A program made the translations under genes and the position numbers. A stretch of 64,000 bases of DNA from Gp6-AA40 sp035649635 (GTDB lineage: Bacteria; Acidobacteriota; Vicinamibacteria; Vicinamibacterales; UBA2999). Positions 26,463-35,027 of the stretch are shown here, in pieces (position 1 is the first letter of the stretch; the number at the start of each line of letters is the position of its first letter). The notes under the pieces are model-generated. The model did not search any database, was not told the DNA's origin, and was given only the letters and a program-made list of their open reading frames with translations. The stretch spans positions 19,839 to 83,838 of the forward strand of contig DASRJE010000187.1 of NCBI GenBank assembly GCA_035649635.1, in the 5' to 3' direction.

Positions 26463-27887
26463 ATGGCACATACCCGCGCCGCTTCGTGGCTGCTCCTCAG
26501 TGCGTTCCTGGTCGGGCTTGTGCCAGGAGTGTCTTCCGCTCAGGGGTCATCGCAGTCGTACCTGTCGTTCCTCATGGCCCGTCGTCTCGAGGCAGAGGGC
26601 GACAACTCCGGTGCGCTTGCAGCGCTGAAGCGAGCCGCGGCGGCCGATCCAAAGTCGGCGGAGATCTACGCCGAGATGGCGGGTTTCCATCTGCGCCATA
26701 ACGAACGGCCCGAAGCAGAGACCGCAGCGAAGGCCGCGCTGGCGATCAATCCAGACAACGTCGGCGCCAATCGCGCGCTCGGATTGATCAACGCCGCTGC
26801 CGTTGAAGGCACGACTGGTCGCGATATCACTGGTCAACTGCAGACCAACTTGCGCGATGCCATCATGTATCTGGAACGCGCCGTCAAGGCATCAGGGCCG
26901 ACTGCAGATGTGACACTGCACTACACGCTCGGTCGCCTGTACATCCGCAACAACGAACCCACCAAAGCGATCGAGTCGCTGTCCCGGGTCCTCAGTCAAA
27001 ATCCAGAGTCACTGACTGGCCGTCTGACGATGGCGCAGGCGTATGCGGCGAACAAGGATCTGAAAAGCGCGATCGCCACGTTGCAGGAGGTTCTCGAGTT
27101 CGAACCGCGCGTCGCGTCGGCTCTCGGGCAGTATCAGGAAGAAGCGGGTCTGCTGGAGGACGCGGTGGAGAGCTACACCGTGGCGCTGGCGGTGCAGCCG
27201 CGCAGCCGCGAGTTGAAGGTCCGGCGCATCGCCGCGCTGCTCGAAGCAAAGGAATATCAACGCGCTGCCGCGTTTGCCGGCGAGGGACGAAAGCAGCATC
27301 CCGACGATCCGAGGTTCGTTCGCCTGCAGGCGCGTGCCCTGTTCGATGGCGGCGATCGCTCCGGAGCGATTCTGCTGCTCGAGCAAGCCACGAAGGCGGC
27401 GCCCAAGGATACGGACACACTCTTCACACTCGCTGACATCTACGCCGATGCCGGCCGGGGCACGGACGCCGAGAAAGTGCTCCGGCAGATCGTTTCCGCC
27501 GAGCCGATGAACGCCAGCGCCCTGAACTACCTCGGCTACCTGTTGGCGGTTCGCGGCGAGCAACTCGACGAAGCCATCCAACTCGTGCAGCGCGCGCTCA
27601 AAGAGGACCCCGACAACGGCGCCTATCTCGATAGCCTGGGATGGGCGTACTTCCGCCGCGGCAATCTCGACGAGGCCGAAAAGTACCTCGTGGCCGCGGT
27701 GAAGCAACTTCCCGACAACTCCGAGATCCAGGAGCACCTCGGCGACCTGCTCGCACGGCGAGGACGGTTTGCTGACGCAGTCGCGGCGTGGACGCGCGCT
27801 CTTGCCGGGGATGGACAGGACATCGATAAGGACGCTATCGAGAAGAAGATCAGCAGCGCAAAAGGCAAAACTCAAAATGCAAAATGA
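26463..27887 (+). CDS. Secreted TPR-repeat protein
   Basis: A 474-residue protein with a signal peptide (residues 1-27, ending VSSA-Q) followed by about ten tetratricopeptide repeats through residue 460. Examples are AEIYAEMAGFHLRHN and ALNYLGYLLAVRGEQLDEA. TPR arrays hold protein partners, here probably in the periplasm or at the outer membrane. It overlaps the next gene as ATGA. The last residues (SSAKGKTQNAK) come from a 7-base repeat array, not from TPR sequence. Confidence 0.85.
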   Translation: MAHTRAASWLLLSAFLVGLVPGVSSAQGSSQSYLSFLMARRLEAEGDNSGALAALKRAAAADPKSAEIYAEMAGFHLRHNERPEAETAAKAALAINPDNVGANRALGLINAAAVEGTTGRDITGQLQTNLRDAIMYLERAVKASGPTADVTLHYTLGRLYIRNNEPTKAIESLSRVLSQNPESLTGRLTMAQAYAANKDLKSAIATLQEVLEFEPRVASALGQYQEEAGLLEDAVESYTVALAVQPRSRELKVRRIAALLEAKEYQRAAAFAGEGRKQHPDDPRFVRLQARALFDGGDRSGAILLLEQATKAAPKDTDTLFTLADIYADAGRGTDAEKVLRQIVSAEPMNASALNYLGYLLAVRGEQLDEAIQLVQRALKEDPDNGAYLDSLGWAYFRRGNLDEAEKYLVAAVKQLPDNSEIQEHLGDLLARRGRFADAVAAWTRALAGDGQDIDKDAIEKKISSAKGKTQNAK

Positions 27888-27935
27888 CGCGTAGCCGTCC
27901 GATTTGCATTTTGCATGCTGCGTTCTGCATCGCAT
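27858..27935. repeat. Heptad repeat spanning the TPR stop and LolB-like start
   Basis: GCAAAAG, GCAAAAC, TCAAAAT and GCAAAAT run in register at 27858-27885. After 15 bases the inverted units GATTTGC, ATTTTGC, ATGCTGC, GTTCTGC and ATCGCAT follow at 27901-27935. The stop of the TPR gene and the ATG of the lipoprotein gene both fall inside. The right arm encodes much of the lipoprotein signal peptide (ICILHAAFCIA). Confidence 0.85.
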
Positions 27936-28693
27936 GGGTGGCCTTCAGTGCCGCATGTGGTGCACGGCGAGTCCCGTTCCCTTCCGATCCTGGTTCACCG
28001 CTTCCCAATTATGCCGATTTGCACGCCGAAGTGACGGCGGCTTGTCGCGGTGCGCGAACGCTTACGGCCGAATTAGGCCTGCGTGGGCGAGTTGGTAGCC
28101 GACGCATCAGCGGACGTCTCGTGTCCGGCTTCGAGACTCCAGCGAAGATGCGACTGGAAGCCGTCGCGCCGTTCGGTCCACCAGGTTTCATCCTGGCCGC
28201 GCGCGGCGACCAGGCCGTCCTCCTGCTGCCACGAGATGAGCGCGTCGTGAAGGGGCAATCAGCGGAAGCGATTCTCGGTGCGCTGACCGGCGTTGCGCTT
28301 GCGCCCGCCGACCTGCAGGCCATCCTGACAGGCTGCGTTCTTCCGGCGTCCACAGCCACAGGGGGACGGCTGCACTCAAATGGGTGGGCCTCGATCGATC
28401 TGGATGGTGGCGCGACCATGTACCTGCAACGAATGGGAACGTGGCGCGTGCGCGCGGCGCGGCGCGACGGATGGGAAGTGGACTATCCGCAGTGGCAGGG
28501 GCAGTTTCCACAGGCCCTTCGCCTTCGTTCGGCGAGCGAGCCGGCGAATGTCGATCTGACCGCGACCCTCGCGCAGATTGAGGTCAACCGCGATCTCGAC
28601 CCGACGGCATTCACGGTAGACGTTCCCGCCAGTGCCAGCCCACTGAGTATCGAAGAGTTGCGCGACGCGGGTCCACTGGGGGAGCGCCCGTGA
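27884..28693 (+). CDS. LolB-like outer-membrane lipoprotein
   Basis: A 269-residue predicted lipoprotein. The signal peptide ends SAAC with the lipidated Cys at residue 25. The mature part is beta-rich, as in the half-barrel of LolB and related DUF4292 proteins, which receive lipoproteins at the outer membrane. A LolB role fits the order LolB-IspE-Prs seen in many Gram-negatives, but similarity is too low to be sure. Part of the signal peptide is encoded by the heptad repeat at 27901-27935. The stop overlaps the GTG of ispE. Confidence 0.65.
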   Translation: MTRSRPICILHAAFCIAWVAFSAACGARRVPFPSDPGSPLPNYADLHAEVTAACRGARTLTAELGLRGRVGSRRISGRLVSGFETPAKMRLEAVAPFGPPGFILAARGDQAVLLLPRDERVVKGQSAEAILGALTGVALAPADLQAILTGCVLPASTATGGRLHSNGWASIDLDGGATMYLQRMGTWRVRAARRDGWEVDYPQWQGQFPQALRLRSASEPANVDLTATLAQIEVNRDLDPTAFTVDVPASASPLSIEELRDAGPLGERP

Positions 28694-29625
28694 GCGCAGC
28701 CAGAACATCAGCGCCGACTCCAAGGGCGGTCTCGGTTCGTGCGCATGCGAAGATCAATCTCGACCTGCGCGTGCTCGGCACGCGGGCCGACGGGTTTCAC
28801 GAGCTCCGCACCGTGTTCCAGGCCCTGGCGTTGTACGACACGATGGAGTGCGTGCCTCGACCGGGTCCGTTCGCAATCGAGTGCGAGACGGCGGGTGTTC
28901 CGCTCGACCGATCCAATCTCGTCTGGCGAGCCGCCGAATCCTTGTGGCGTTCGTTGCGCCGACAGGGACCCGTAAAGGACATGCTCGTGCGGTTGCACAA
29001 GCGGATTCCGTTGCAAGGCGGTCTTGGCGGCGGCAGCACTGACGCCGCGGCGACGCTGGTTGCGCTGTCGCACGCCTGGCGCGTGCCGCTTCGGTCCAAT
29101 CAGTTCGTGGATGTCGCGGCCACGCTCGGGGCCGACGTTCCGTTCTTCCTGTCGGGTGGCACCGCGCTTGGGCTCGGCCGCGGTGACGAGATTTATCCCC
29201 TCGCCGATCTGCCACGCCACTGGGTCGTCCTCTTGATACCGGGTTTTGGCGTCGCCACGGTCGATGCGTACGGTTGGTACGACGCCGAACGCGATCTGGC
29301 GCGTGGCCCGATCGTCAGGGAGGCGCAGTATGTGCCCGGTCCGTGGCCGTCGCGCGCGGCACAGATGATCAACGACCTCGAGACGCCGATCGCGCGGCAT
29401 CATCCCGAGATCGAGCAGATGAAAACCGCTTTGCGTCGAGCCGGGGCGCTGGCAGCCGCCATGTCGGGAAGCGGATCGACGGTGTTCGGCCTGTTTCAAA
29501 AGCGCAAGGACGCCGTCCTTGCCGTCGAACGGCTGTCCGGCTCGGGGTGGCGAGTCATCCTGACCGAATCACTCGGTCGTGGCGAGTACTCGCGGCGCAG
29601 CCGCCCCCGGTCCCATGCGTCTTGA
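28690..29625 (+). CDS. ispE: 4-diphosphocytidyl-2-C-methyl-D-erythritol kinase
   Basis: IspE phosphorylates CDP-methylerythritol in the MEP isoprenoid pathway. The 311-residue GHMP kinase shows HAKINLDLRVLG near 18-29, the ATP loop PLQGGLGGGSTDAAATL near 100-116 and the C-terminal MSGSGSTVFGLF near 258. GTG 28690 overlaps the upstream stop. The other MEP enzymes in the window, IspD and IspF, are fused at 59246. Confidence 0.95.
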   Translation: MSAARTSAPTPRAVSVRAHAKINLDLRVLGTRADGFHELRTVFQALALYDTMECVPRPGPFAIECETAGVPLDRSNLVWRAAESLWRSLRRQGPVKDMLVRLHKRIPLQGGLGGGSTDAAATLVALSHAWRVPLRSNQFVDVAATLGADVPFFLSGGTALGLGRGDEIYPLADLPRHWVVLLIPGFGVATVDAYGWYDAERDLARGPIVREAQYVPGPWPSRAAQMINDLETPIARHHPEIEQMKTALRRAGALAAAMSGSGSTVFGLFQKRKDAVLAVERLSGSGWRVILTESLGRGEYSRRSRPRSHAS

Positions 29626-29669
29626 AGGGAAGAGTTCTCTGAAGGCGGGCAAATTCCATTGCCGGCATC

Positions 29670-29700
29670 GGGAGTTGGACGTTTGGGAGTTGGAGTTTCT
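29670..29700. repeat. Heptad repeat after ispE
   Basis: Units GGGAGTT, GGACGTT, TGGGAGT and TGGAGTT run from 29670 to 29697 with a one-base slip. The same unit type occurs at 14908, 37595 and 48318. Confidence 0.6.
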
Positions 29701-29711
29701 GCTCGTCAGTC

Positions 29712-29741
29712 TTGCCCGAGGCCACAAGTCTCGACTACACT
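29712..29741 (+). promoter_or_regulatory. Possible promoter for tRNA-Gln
   Basis: TTGCCC at 29712-29717 and TACACT at 29736-29741 with an 18-base spacer lie about 95 bases before the tRNA. This is a weak match, and the distance would require 5' trimming of the transcript. Confidence 0.3.
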
Positions 29742-29835
29742 AGGGGTTTGCACCACTGCCGCTGAGCGACTCCAGTAGATTTCTGTAGCTGTGTACGGCT
29801 GATACCCTCGGTGCCCGGGCGACGAGGTGACGTGG

Positions 29836-29910
29836 TGGGGCGTGGCCAAGCGGTAAGGCGCGGGACTTTGGATCCCGTATTCGGAGGTTCGAATCCTCCC
29901 GCCCCAACCA
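29836..29910 (+). tRNA. tRNA-Gln (anticodon TTG)
   Basis: Full cloverleaf: acceptor TGGGGCG pairs with CGCCCCA, the anticodon loop CTTTGGA carries TTG, and the T arm has GGTTCGAATCC. CCA is encoded (29908-29910). It lies between ispE and prs, a placement seen in many bacteria. Confidence 0.95.
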
Positions 29911-30011
29911 GCTCGGCGACGCTGGTGCTGCCTCGCACGGGACTCCGCAGCGCGTCCGCTGAGGGGTAGGCACTGGTCCCTGCTGATGTTCGTTGGGATT
30001 GATACTGAGCG

Positions 30012-30992
30012 ATGAGACGACCCTTGAGCGGTGATGGCCTCCTGTCGACCGGCTACGGCGACCTGAAAGTTTTTTCAGGCAGCGCCCACCCGCAGTTGAC
30101 GAAGGAGATCGCCGACTGCCTCGGGATTCCGCTCGGTCAGGCGCGTTTGCGGCGGTTTCCCGACAGTGAAGTCTCGTTTCAGATCGACGAGAACATCCGT
30201 GGGGCGGATGTCTTTATCGTCCAGCCGACGTCGTCGCCGGTAGACCCGCACCTGATGGAACTGCTGGTCATGATTGACGCGTTCCGCAGGTCGTCGGCGT
30301 CGCGGATTACGGCCGTCATTCCGTACTACGGATACGCACGGCAGGACCGGAAGGACAAGCCGCGAGTGCCGATCTCGGCGAAACTCGTGGCAAACCTGCT
30401 CAGCGCGGCCGGGACGAATCGTGTGCTGACGATGGATCTGCATAAGGCGCAGATCCAGGGATTTTTCGACATCCCGGTCGACCATCTGTTCGCGGCCCCG
30501 GTGATCATCGAATACTGCGCGCGGCTGCAGATGGAGAACCTGACCATCGTCTCGCCTGATGCAGGCGGCGCCGAGCGTGCGCGCGCTTACGCCAAGCGCC
30601 TCGATGCCGAGCTCGCCGTCGTCGACAAACGGCGCACGGAAGACGGCACAGCGGAGGTCATGAACGTGATCGGTGATGTGCAGGGACGTACGTGCATCCT
30701 GCAGGACGACATCATCGACACGGCCGGCACCATCTGCAAGGCGGCAGTCGCGTTGAAGGAAGCCGGCGCCGAGAGGGTGCTGGCGTGCGCGGTGCACGGG
30801 GTGCTGTCAGGGCCGGCGATCGAGCGGATCGAGAAGTCGCCACTCGACCACTTGATTGTGACCAATTCGGTGCCGTTGCGGGGCGAGGCGCAGAACTGCC
30901 GGAAGATCGTCGTGCTGACGGTCGCCCGCCTGCTCGGTCAAGCGATTCGAAATATTCACGAGGAGACTTCGATCTCTTCGCTGTTCGTGTAG
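30012..30992 (+). CDS. prs: Ribose-phosphate pyrophosphokinase
   Basis: Makes PRPP from ribose 5-phosphate and ATP for nucleotide, His and Trp synthesis. The protein has 326 residues. Seen: DLKVFSGSAHPQL near 18, ENIRGADVFIVQPT near 57, TMDLHKAQIQGFF near 140, the PRPP-binding DDIIDTAGTI near 235. The ATG at 30012 gives an N-terminus a little longer than usual; the conserved part starts near YGDLKVFSG. Confidence 0.94.
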   Translation: MRRPLSGDGLLSTGYGDLKVFSGSAHPQLTKEIADCLGIPLGQARLRRFPDSEVSFQIDENIRGADVFIVQPTSSPVDPHLMELLVMIDAFRRSSASRITAVIPYYGYARQDRKDKPRVPISAKLVANLLSAAGTNRVLTMDLHKAQIQGFFDIPVDHLFAAPVIIEYCARLQMENLTIVSPDAGGAERARAYAKRLDAELAVVDKRRTEDGTAEVMNVIGDVQGRTCILQDDIIDTAGTICKAAVALKEAGAERVLACAVHGVLSGPAIERIEKSPLDHLIVTNSVPLRGEAQNCRKIVVLTVARLLGQAIRNIHEETSISSLFV

Positions 30993-31158
30993 GCCGCGAC
31001 GCGGCCCGTAGGCCGCGTCGTCGTGTTCGTGCTCGTAGACGCGGCCCGTAGGCCGCGTCGTGTTCGTGCTCGTGTTCGTGCTTGTAGACGCGGCCCGTAG
31101 GCCCCGGGTCCTGCTATTTAGACCCGGCGGGTCCGAACGGCAGGACCCACCCTACGGT
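30990..31158. repeat. Tandem palindrome cluster upstream of rplY
   Basis: GACGCGGCC-CGTA-GGCCGCGTC occurs at 30998-31019 and 31038-31059. A third copy at 31087 loses its right arm to CCGGGTC/GACCCGG (31104-31127), which is followed by GGGTCC/GGACCC. GTTCGT/GCTCGT hexamers separate the units. CTACG closes the block. It looks like stacked REP-type palindromes filling the prs-rplY gap. Confidence 0.75.
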
Positions 31159-31179
31159 GATTGGGAGAGAAATAGAGAT

Positions 31180-31863
31180 ATGGACGCAACACTGGAAGCA
31201 GTCAGGAGAGAAGGTCGCGGCAAGAACGAGGCAAATCGTCTCCGCGCCTCGGGCCGGGTTCCCGCAGTCGTGTACGGCACCGCCGTGAAGGGCAAGACGC
31301 CTGAAGGCGTCGCGGTTTCCGTCGATCCGAAAGGGTTGCTGAGGATCCTGCACTCGGATTCGGGCGCCAACACGCTGATCACGCTGAAGCTGGACGGTAC
31401 CCAGGCGCGCGTCATGGTGAAGGAGTATCAACTGGATCCGATGACGCACCAGTTGCTCCACGCCGACTTCTACCAACTCGCGATGGACAAGGCGATCACC
31501 GTTACGGTGCCTGTGCTCGTCAAGGGTGAGCCGAAGGGTGTGAAGGTGCAGGGTGGTCTGCTGGACTTCGTGACGCGCGACATCCAGGTGCAATGTCTGC
31601 CGACGGACATTCCCGAGCACATCGATGTGGACGTGAGCGAATTGATGCTGCATCAGTCGATTCGCGTGCGCGACCTGGCTGCAGATCCGAAGTGGAAGCC
31701 GGTCACCGACGGCGAGACGATGCTCGTGCACGTCATCATGCCGAAGGCCGAGGAATCGGCGGCGGCAGAGGCGGTCGAGGCTGCGCCTGCGGCGGCGGCA
31801 GAGCCCGAAGTTATCAAGAAGGGCAAGACCGAAGAGAAGGAAGAGGAGAAGCCGAAGAAGTAG
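31180..31863 (+). CDS. rplY: 50S ribosomal protein L25/TL5 (general stress protein Ctc type)
   Basis: Binds 5S rRNA in the large subunit. From ATG 31180 it has 227 residues. The L25 domain (about 1-93) shows RREGRGKNEANRLRASGRVP and VVYGTAVKG. The TL5 C-terminal domain (about 100-190) shows DFYQLAMDK, VPVLVKGEPKGVK and the CLPTDIPEHIDVDVS segment. An acidic/Lys tail follows (KGKTEEKEEEKPKK). An upstream in-frame start at 31060 would translate repeat DNA, so I reject it. Confidence 0.94.
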   Translation: MDATLEAVRREGRGKNEANRLRASGRVPAVVYGTAVKGKTPEGVAVSVDPKGLLRILHSDSGANTLITLKLDGTQARVMVKEYQLDPMTHQLLHADFYQLAMDKAITVTVPVLVKGEPKGVKVQGGLLDFVTRDIQVQCLPTDIPEHIDVDVSELMLHQSIRVRDLAADPKWKPVTDGETMLVHVIMPKAEESAAAEAVEAAPAAAAEPEVIKKGKTEEKEEEKPKK

Positions 31864-31908
31864 CGGTGGGCCTTTACCTGGCCTGAGCCGGGTTGAAGGC
31901 GGCCCACC
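31860..31908. repeat. GTAG-headed palindrome with long conserved loop, copy 1
   Basis: GTAG, then perfect 8-base arms GGTGGGCC (31865-31872) and GGCCCACC (31901-31908) around a 28-base loop. The last 24 loop bases (starting CCTGGCCTGAGCC, ending GAAGGC) agree with the loop of the 57030-57077 element at 19 of 24 positions, although the stems differ in sequence. It overlaps the rplY stop and precedes pth. Confidence 0.7.
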
Positions 31909-31916
31909 GAGATCCC

Positions 31917-32507
31917 ATGAAGCTCATTGTGGGTCTGGGCAATCCGGGGCGCGAGTACCGCGAGACCCGCCACAACGTCGGCTTCATGGTGGTCGAGGAA
32001 ATCGCGAGACGATACGCGCTTGCCTGGGCGCAGGCGCCGTCGCAGGTGCCGGACGCGTTCGTGGCCAAACGCTACGGAACGGATCCGATGCTGCTGGCCA
32101 AACCGCTGACATTCATGAATCTCAGCGGCGACGCAGTTGCGGCGCTGGCGCGCTACTACGATGTGCCGGTGGCCGAGTTGCTGGTTGTCGTGGACGAAGC
32201 CGCGCTGCCGTTCGGACGGCTGCGCGCGCGCGCCCGCGGATCGGCAGGCGGCCACAACGGTCTGAAGTCGGTGATCGAACGGCTTGGGACCACAGAGTTT
32301 CCCCGGCTGCGGCTGGGGGTCGGGCGCGGGGACGGCAGGAGGGATCTTGCCGATCACGTGCTCTCGAAATTCGAGCGAAGCGAGCGCGCCGAGCTCGAAT
32401 CGTTCATCATCCGGGCGGCCGATGCCGCCGAGATGTTCGCTGCGGAGGGCATTCTCAAGGTGATGAACACGTACAACCCGGACGCCGCAGGGCCGGAACT
32501 TGATTGA
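31917..32507 (+). CDS. pth: Peptidyl-tRNA hydrolase
   Basis: Recycles stalled peptidyl-tRNA by cleaving the ester bond. From ATG 31917 it has 196 residues. Seen: GLGNPG at 6-11, catalytic-His segment TRHNVGF near 18-24, KPLTFMNLSGDAV near 61, the conserved Asp in VVDEAALP near 92, and GSAGGHNGLKSVI near 109-121. An upstream TTG start would extend into the palindrome, so ATG is preferred. Confidence 0.95.
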   Translation: MKLIVGLGNPGREYRETRHNVGFMVVEEIARRYALAWAQAPSQVPDAFVAKRYGTDPMLLAKPLTFMNLSGDAVAALARYYDVPVAELLVVVDEAALPFGRLRARARGSAGGHNGLKSVIERLGTTEFPRLRLGVGRGDGRRDLADHVLSKFERSERAELESFIIRAADAAEMFAAEGILKVMNTYNPDAAGPELD

Positions 32508-32576
32508 CTCCTTGCTGCCAAGCACGAAGGGCACGAAGGGACGCGTGTGGGCAGCCTTATGTCCAGAAGGAGACGT

Positions 32577-33029
32577 ATGAACAGGAAGTACGAACTCGTG
32601 TACGTCGTGTCGCCTGAGGCGTCCGACGAACAGGTGGGCGATCTGCACACGCAGGTCGGTGCCATCGTCCAGAGAATGGGCGGCCAGATCGAGAAGACCG
32701 ACAACTGGGGCCGTCGCAAGCTCGCCTACGAGATTGGCCGGCACAAGGAGGGGACTTACGTCCTCGAGGTGATCAACGGCGGCGGTGATCTGATGAAGGA
32801 GATCGATCGTCGTCTCAAGGTCATCGATCTCGTCATCCGCCATCTCGTCGTGCGGGTCGACGAGGAACAGGGCGTGGTCGAACGGACTCGTGCCCAGCGC
32901 ACCGAGAACAGCCGTCGCCGCCGGGTCGCGCGCGGCCTGCCTGCTGATCGTCAGCCGGGCGAGGGTCAGCGTGGCGAGGTCGATGACGACCGTGAAGATC
33001 GCTTCGACATGGGGGAGGAACTCCGATGA
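32577..33029 (+). CDS. rpsF: 30S ribosomal protein S6
   Basis: Small-subunit protein that pairs with S18. ATG 32577 follows AAGGAGA and yields 150 residues, with YELVYVVSPEAS near 5 and KTDNWGRRKLAYEI near 42. The C-terminal extension after about residue 98 is Arg-rich, then acidic, longer than in E. coli. Upstream ATGs (32547) would add a non-conserved peptide. It overlaps rpsR by four bases. Confidence 0.95.
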   Translation: MNRKYELVYVVSPEASDEQVGDLHTQVGAIVQRMGGQIEKTDNWGRRKLAYEIGRHKEGTYVLEVINGGGDLMKEIDRRLKVIDLVIRHLVVRVDEEQGVVERTRAQRTENSRRRRVARGLPADRQPGEGQRGEVDDDREDRFDMGEELR

Positions 33030-33325
33030 ACGGGAAGAAGAGTTTCGGAGGCGGAGGCGGTCGCGGGAAGGCGTCGGCCAATCAGCAGAACAAGGATGGC
33101 CAGCGCCGGCCGATGTTCCGGCGCCGCAAGGTCTGCAAGTTCTGTTCGGACAAGATCGACGACATCAACTACAAGGACGTGCGCATGCTCATGCCCTTCG
33201 TCCCCGAGCGCGCGAAGGTGCTGCCCCGCCGTATTTCGGGCACCTGCGCGCTGCATCAGAGAAAACTGCGGACGGCCATCATGCGCGCGCGGCAGCTGGC
33301 GCTGATCCCGTACACGACGGAGTAG
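33026..33325 (+). CDS. rpsR: 30S ribosomal protein S18
   Basis: A 99-residue protein with RRRKVCKFCSDKIDDINYKD near 32-50 and the core PRRISGTCALHQRKL near 70-84. The Gly-rich basic N-terminus is longer than in E. coli. The CKFC pair with a later Cys could bind zinc, as in some S18 proteins. ATG 33026 overlaps the rpsF stop. Confidence 0.95.
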   Translation: MNGKKSFGGGGGRGKASANQQNKDGQRRPMFRRRKVCKFCSDKIDDINYKDVRMLMPFVPERAKVLPRRISGTCALHQRKLRTAIMRARQLALIPYTTE

Positions 33326-33332
33326 GCACGCC

Positions 33333-33788
33333 ATGGAAGTCATCTTGAGAGAACACGTCGACAATCTCGGCCGGCGCGGCGAGATCGTCAAGGTTGCCGC
33401 GGGATACGCGCGGAACTATCTGCTGCCGCGCAAGCTGGCGTTGCCGGCGACCGAGGGCAACAAGAAGCACGTCGAGCGCGAACGGAAGATCATGGAGGCC
33501 CGCGAGGCGGAGGACAAAGGGAAAGCCGAAGCCATGTCCGCGAGGCTCGCGCTGATCGACATCACGATCGCCCGGCGCGTAGGAGAGACCGATCAGTTGT
33601 ATGGGTCGGTGACGGCCGTCGACATCGCCGAGTACCTCAAGGGCAAGGGCTTCGAGATCGATCGGCGGAAGCTGATTCTGCCCGAGCCGATCAAGACCAT
33701 CGGCGACCACAACGTGCCGCTGAAGCTGCACCGTGAGGTCACCGTACCGCTCGTCATCAAGGTGGTCAAGGAAGGAGCCGAGGCGTAG
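33333..33788 (+). CDS. rplI: 50S ribosomal protein L9
   Basis: A 151-residue two-domain protein. The N-terminal domain shows MEVILREHVDNLGRRGEIV and GYARNYLLPRKLA. A long helix links it to a C-terminal domain with YGSVTAVDIAEYL. It lies seven bases after rpsR, the usual operon. The dnaB gene that often follows is 17.9 kb away here. Confidence 0.96.
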   Translation: MEVILREHVDNLGRRGEIVKVAAGYARNYLLPRKLALPATEGNKKHVERERKIMEAREAEDKGKAEAMSARLALIDITIARRVGETDQLYGSVTAVDIAEYLKGKGFEIDRRKLILPEPIKTIGDHNVPLKLHREVTVPLVIKVVKEGAEA

Positions 33789-33793
33789 TCAAC

Positions 33794-33857
33794 GCGCACG
33801 CTGAAGCGTGCGCTCTACGAATCGGGCGACATCCGTAGAGCGGAGCTTTCGCCTCCG
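33794..33857. repeat. REP/BIME-like inverted pair after rplI
   Basis: GCGCACGCT/AGCGTGCGC (33794-33813, loop GA) is followed by CTACG. CGTAG at 33834 then precedes CGGAG/CTCCG (33841-33857). The head-to-head layout is the same as at 9447-9530 and 44821-44885. It lies between convergent genes. Confidence 0.65.
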
Positions 33858-33861
33858 TGGT

Positions 33862-34944
33862 TCAAAGAAGTTGGCGCGCCTCGTCCCACATCTCGCGGAC
33901 GAGGACGCCAGCCGCGATCGGCCTGGCCATCGCCGCCGATTGTCCCGCCCACAACTGCATCCGGTGCGGATCGTTCGCCGCCGCGCCGGCCGCCTTCATC
34001 GCCGCTGTCAAACCGCGCTGAATGGGGTACGGCGCCGGACGCGGCGCGTCAGGTGACGCTGCGGCCCTCACGAAATCAGTTGCGACCGAACGCCCGAGTC
34101 GTCCCGTCAAGGCGCGCGTTGGCACCGTGTCCTCCGGTTCGAGATCGTCGAGTGCGCTGGCCCATGATCGGTGGATCTCGGCTTCCGGGCATCGAAGGAA
34201 CGCCGTGCCGATCGAAACCGCGCTCGCGCCGAGAGTCAGCGCCGCCGCTATTCCCCGGCCGTCACCGATCCCTCCGGCGGCGACAATCGGAATGTCAATG
34301 TGATCGGCCAATCGCGGGATCAACGCGAAGAGACCGACCGATTGACGTTCCGCGGCAGACGGATCGAACGAGCCGCGGTGACCTCCTGCCTCAAATCCCT
34401 GCGCGATGATCGCGTCTGCGCCTGCCGCTTCCGCCTGGCGCGCCTCGGCGAGCGTCGTGACGGACGCAAACCAGGCGATGCCTCTCTGTTTCAACTGCGC
34501 CGCGAAATCGCTGGAAAACAGTCCCATCAGAGACGATGCCACTCGTGGTTTGGTGTCGAGGATGGTCTGACAGTGGCCCTCGAAATCCTGCTTCGCCACC
34601 TCGCCCGCCGACTCGGCCACTTCCGGTCCCCATGCGCGAAGAAATTGCCGAATTCGTTTCTCATGGTCCGCGTCCCGCGGCTGCGGACGATCGGGTATCC
34701 AGGTATTCAGGTGGAGCATGCCGCTGGTGCCAGCACGAAACTGGCGCACCCAGTCGCTGACGCCAGGCGAAGATGTCAGCAGCATACCCATTGCGCCCAT
34801 GCCGCCGGCATTGGCAACTGCGATCGACAGACCGACCGGACAGGCTCCTGCCATTGGCGCGAGCAGAATCGGCAACTCGAGACCGTAGGACGCGCAGAAT
34901 GCTTCCGCACGGTCGCGAGGACGAGTTTGACGAAGGAGAGTCAT
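33862..34944 (-). CDS. Nitronate monooxygenase family protein
   Basis: A 360-residue FMN-dependent TIM barrel of the 2-nitropropane dioxygenase family, which oxidises nitronates. Seen: ILLAPMAGACPVGLSIAVAN near 27-46, GADAIIAQGFEAGGHRGSF near 175-193, PIVAAGGIGDGRGI near 220 and IGTAFLRCPEA near 247. Substrate is inferred from family only. It opens the accessory block and runs against rplI. Confidence 0.85.
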   Translation of the reverse strand: MTLLRQTRPRDRAEAFCASYGLELPILLAPMAGACPVGLSIAVANAGGMGAMGMLLTSSPGVSDWVRQFRAGTSGMLHLNTWIPDRPQPRDADHEKRIRQFLRAWGPEVAESAGEVAKQDFEGHCQTILDTKPRVASSLMGLFSSDFAAQLKQRGIAWFASVTTLAEARQAEAAGADAIIAQGFEAGGHRGSFDPSAAERQSVGLFALIPRLADHIDIPIVAAGGIGDGRGIAAALTLGASAVSIGTAFLRCPEAEIHRSWASALDDLEPEDTVPTRALTGRLGRSVATDFVRAAASPDAPRPAPYPIQRGLTAAMKAAGAAANDPHRMQLWAGQSAAMARPIAAGVLVREMWDEARQLL

Positions 34945-35027
34945 GTGGTTGACCGATTATGACGATCTGCGTCATTGACGCAGCAACGCCCGGCTGATCG
35001 CAGTCGTCAAAGGGCTGAGGTGCACCA

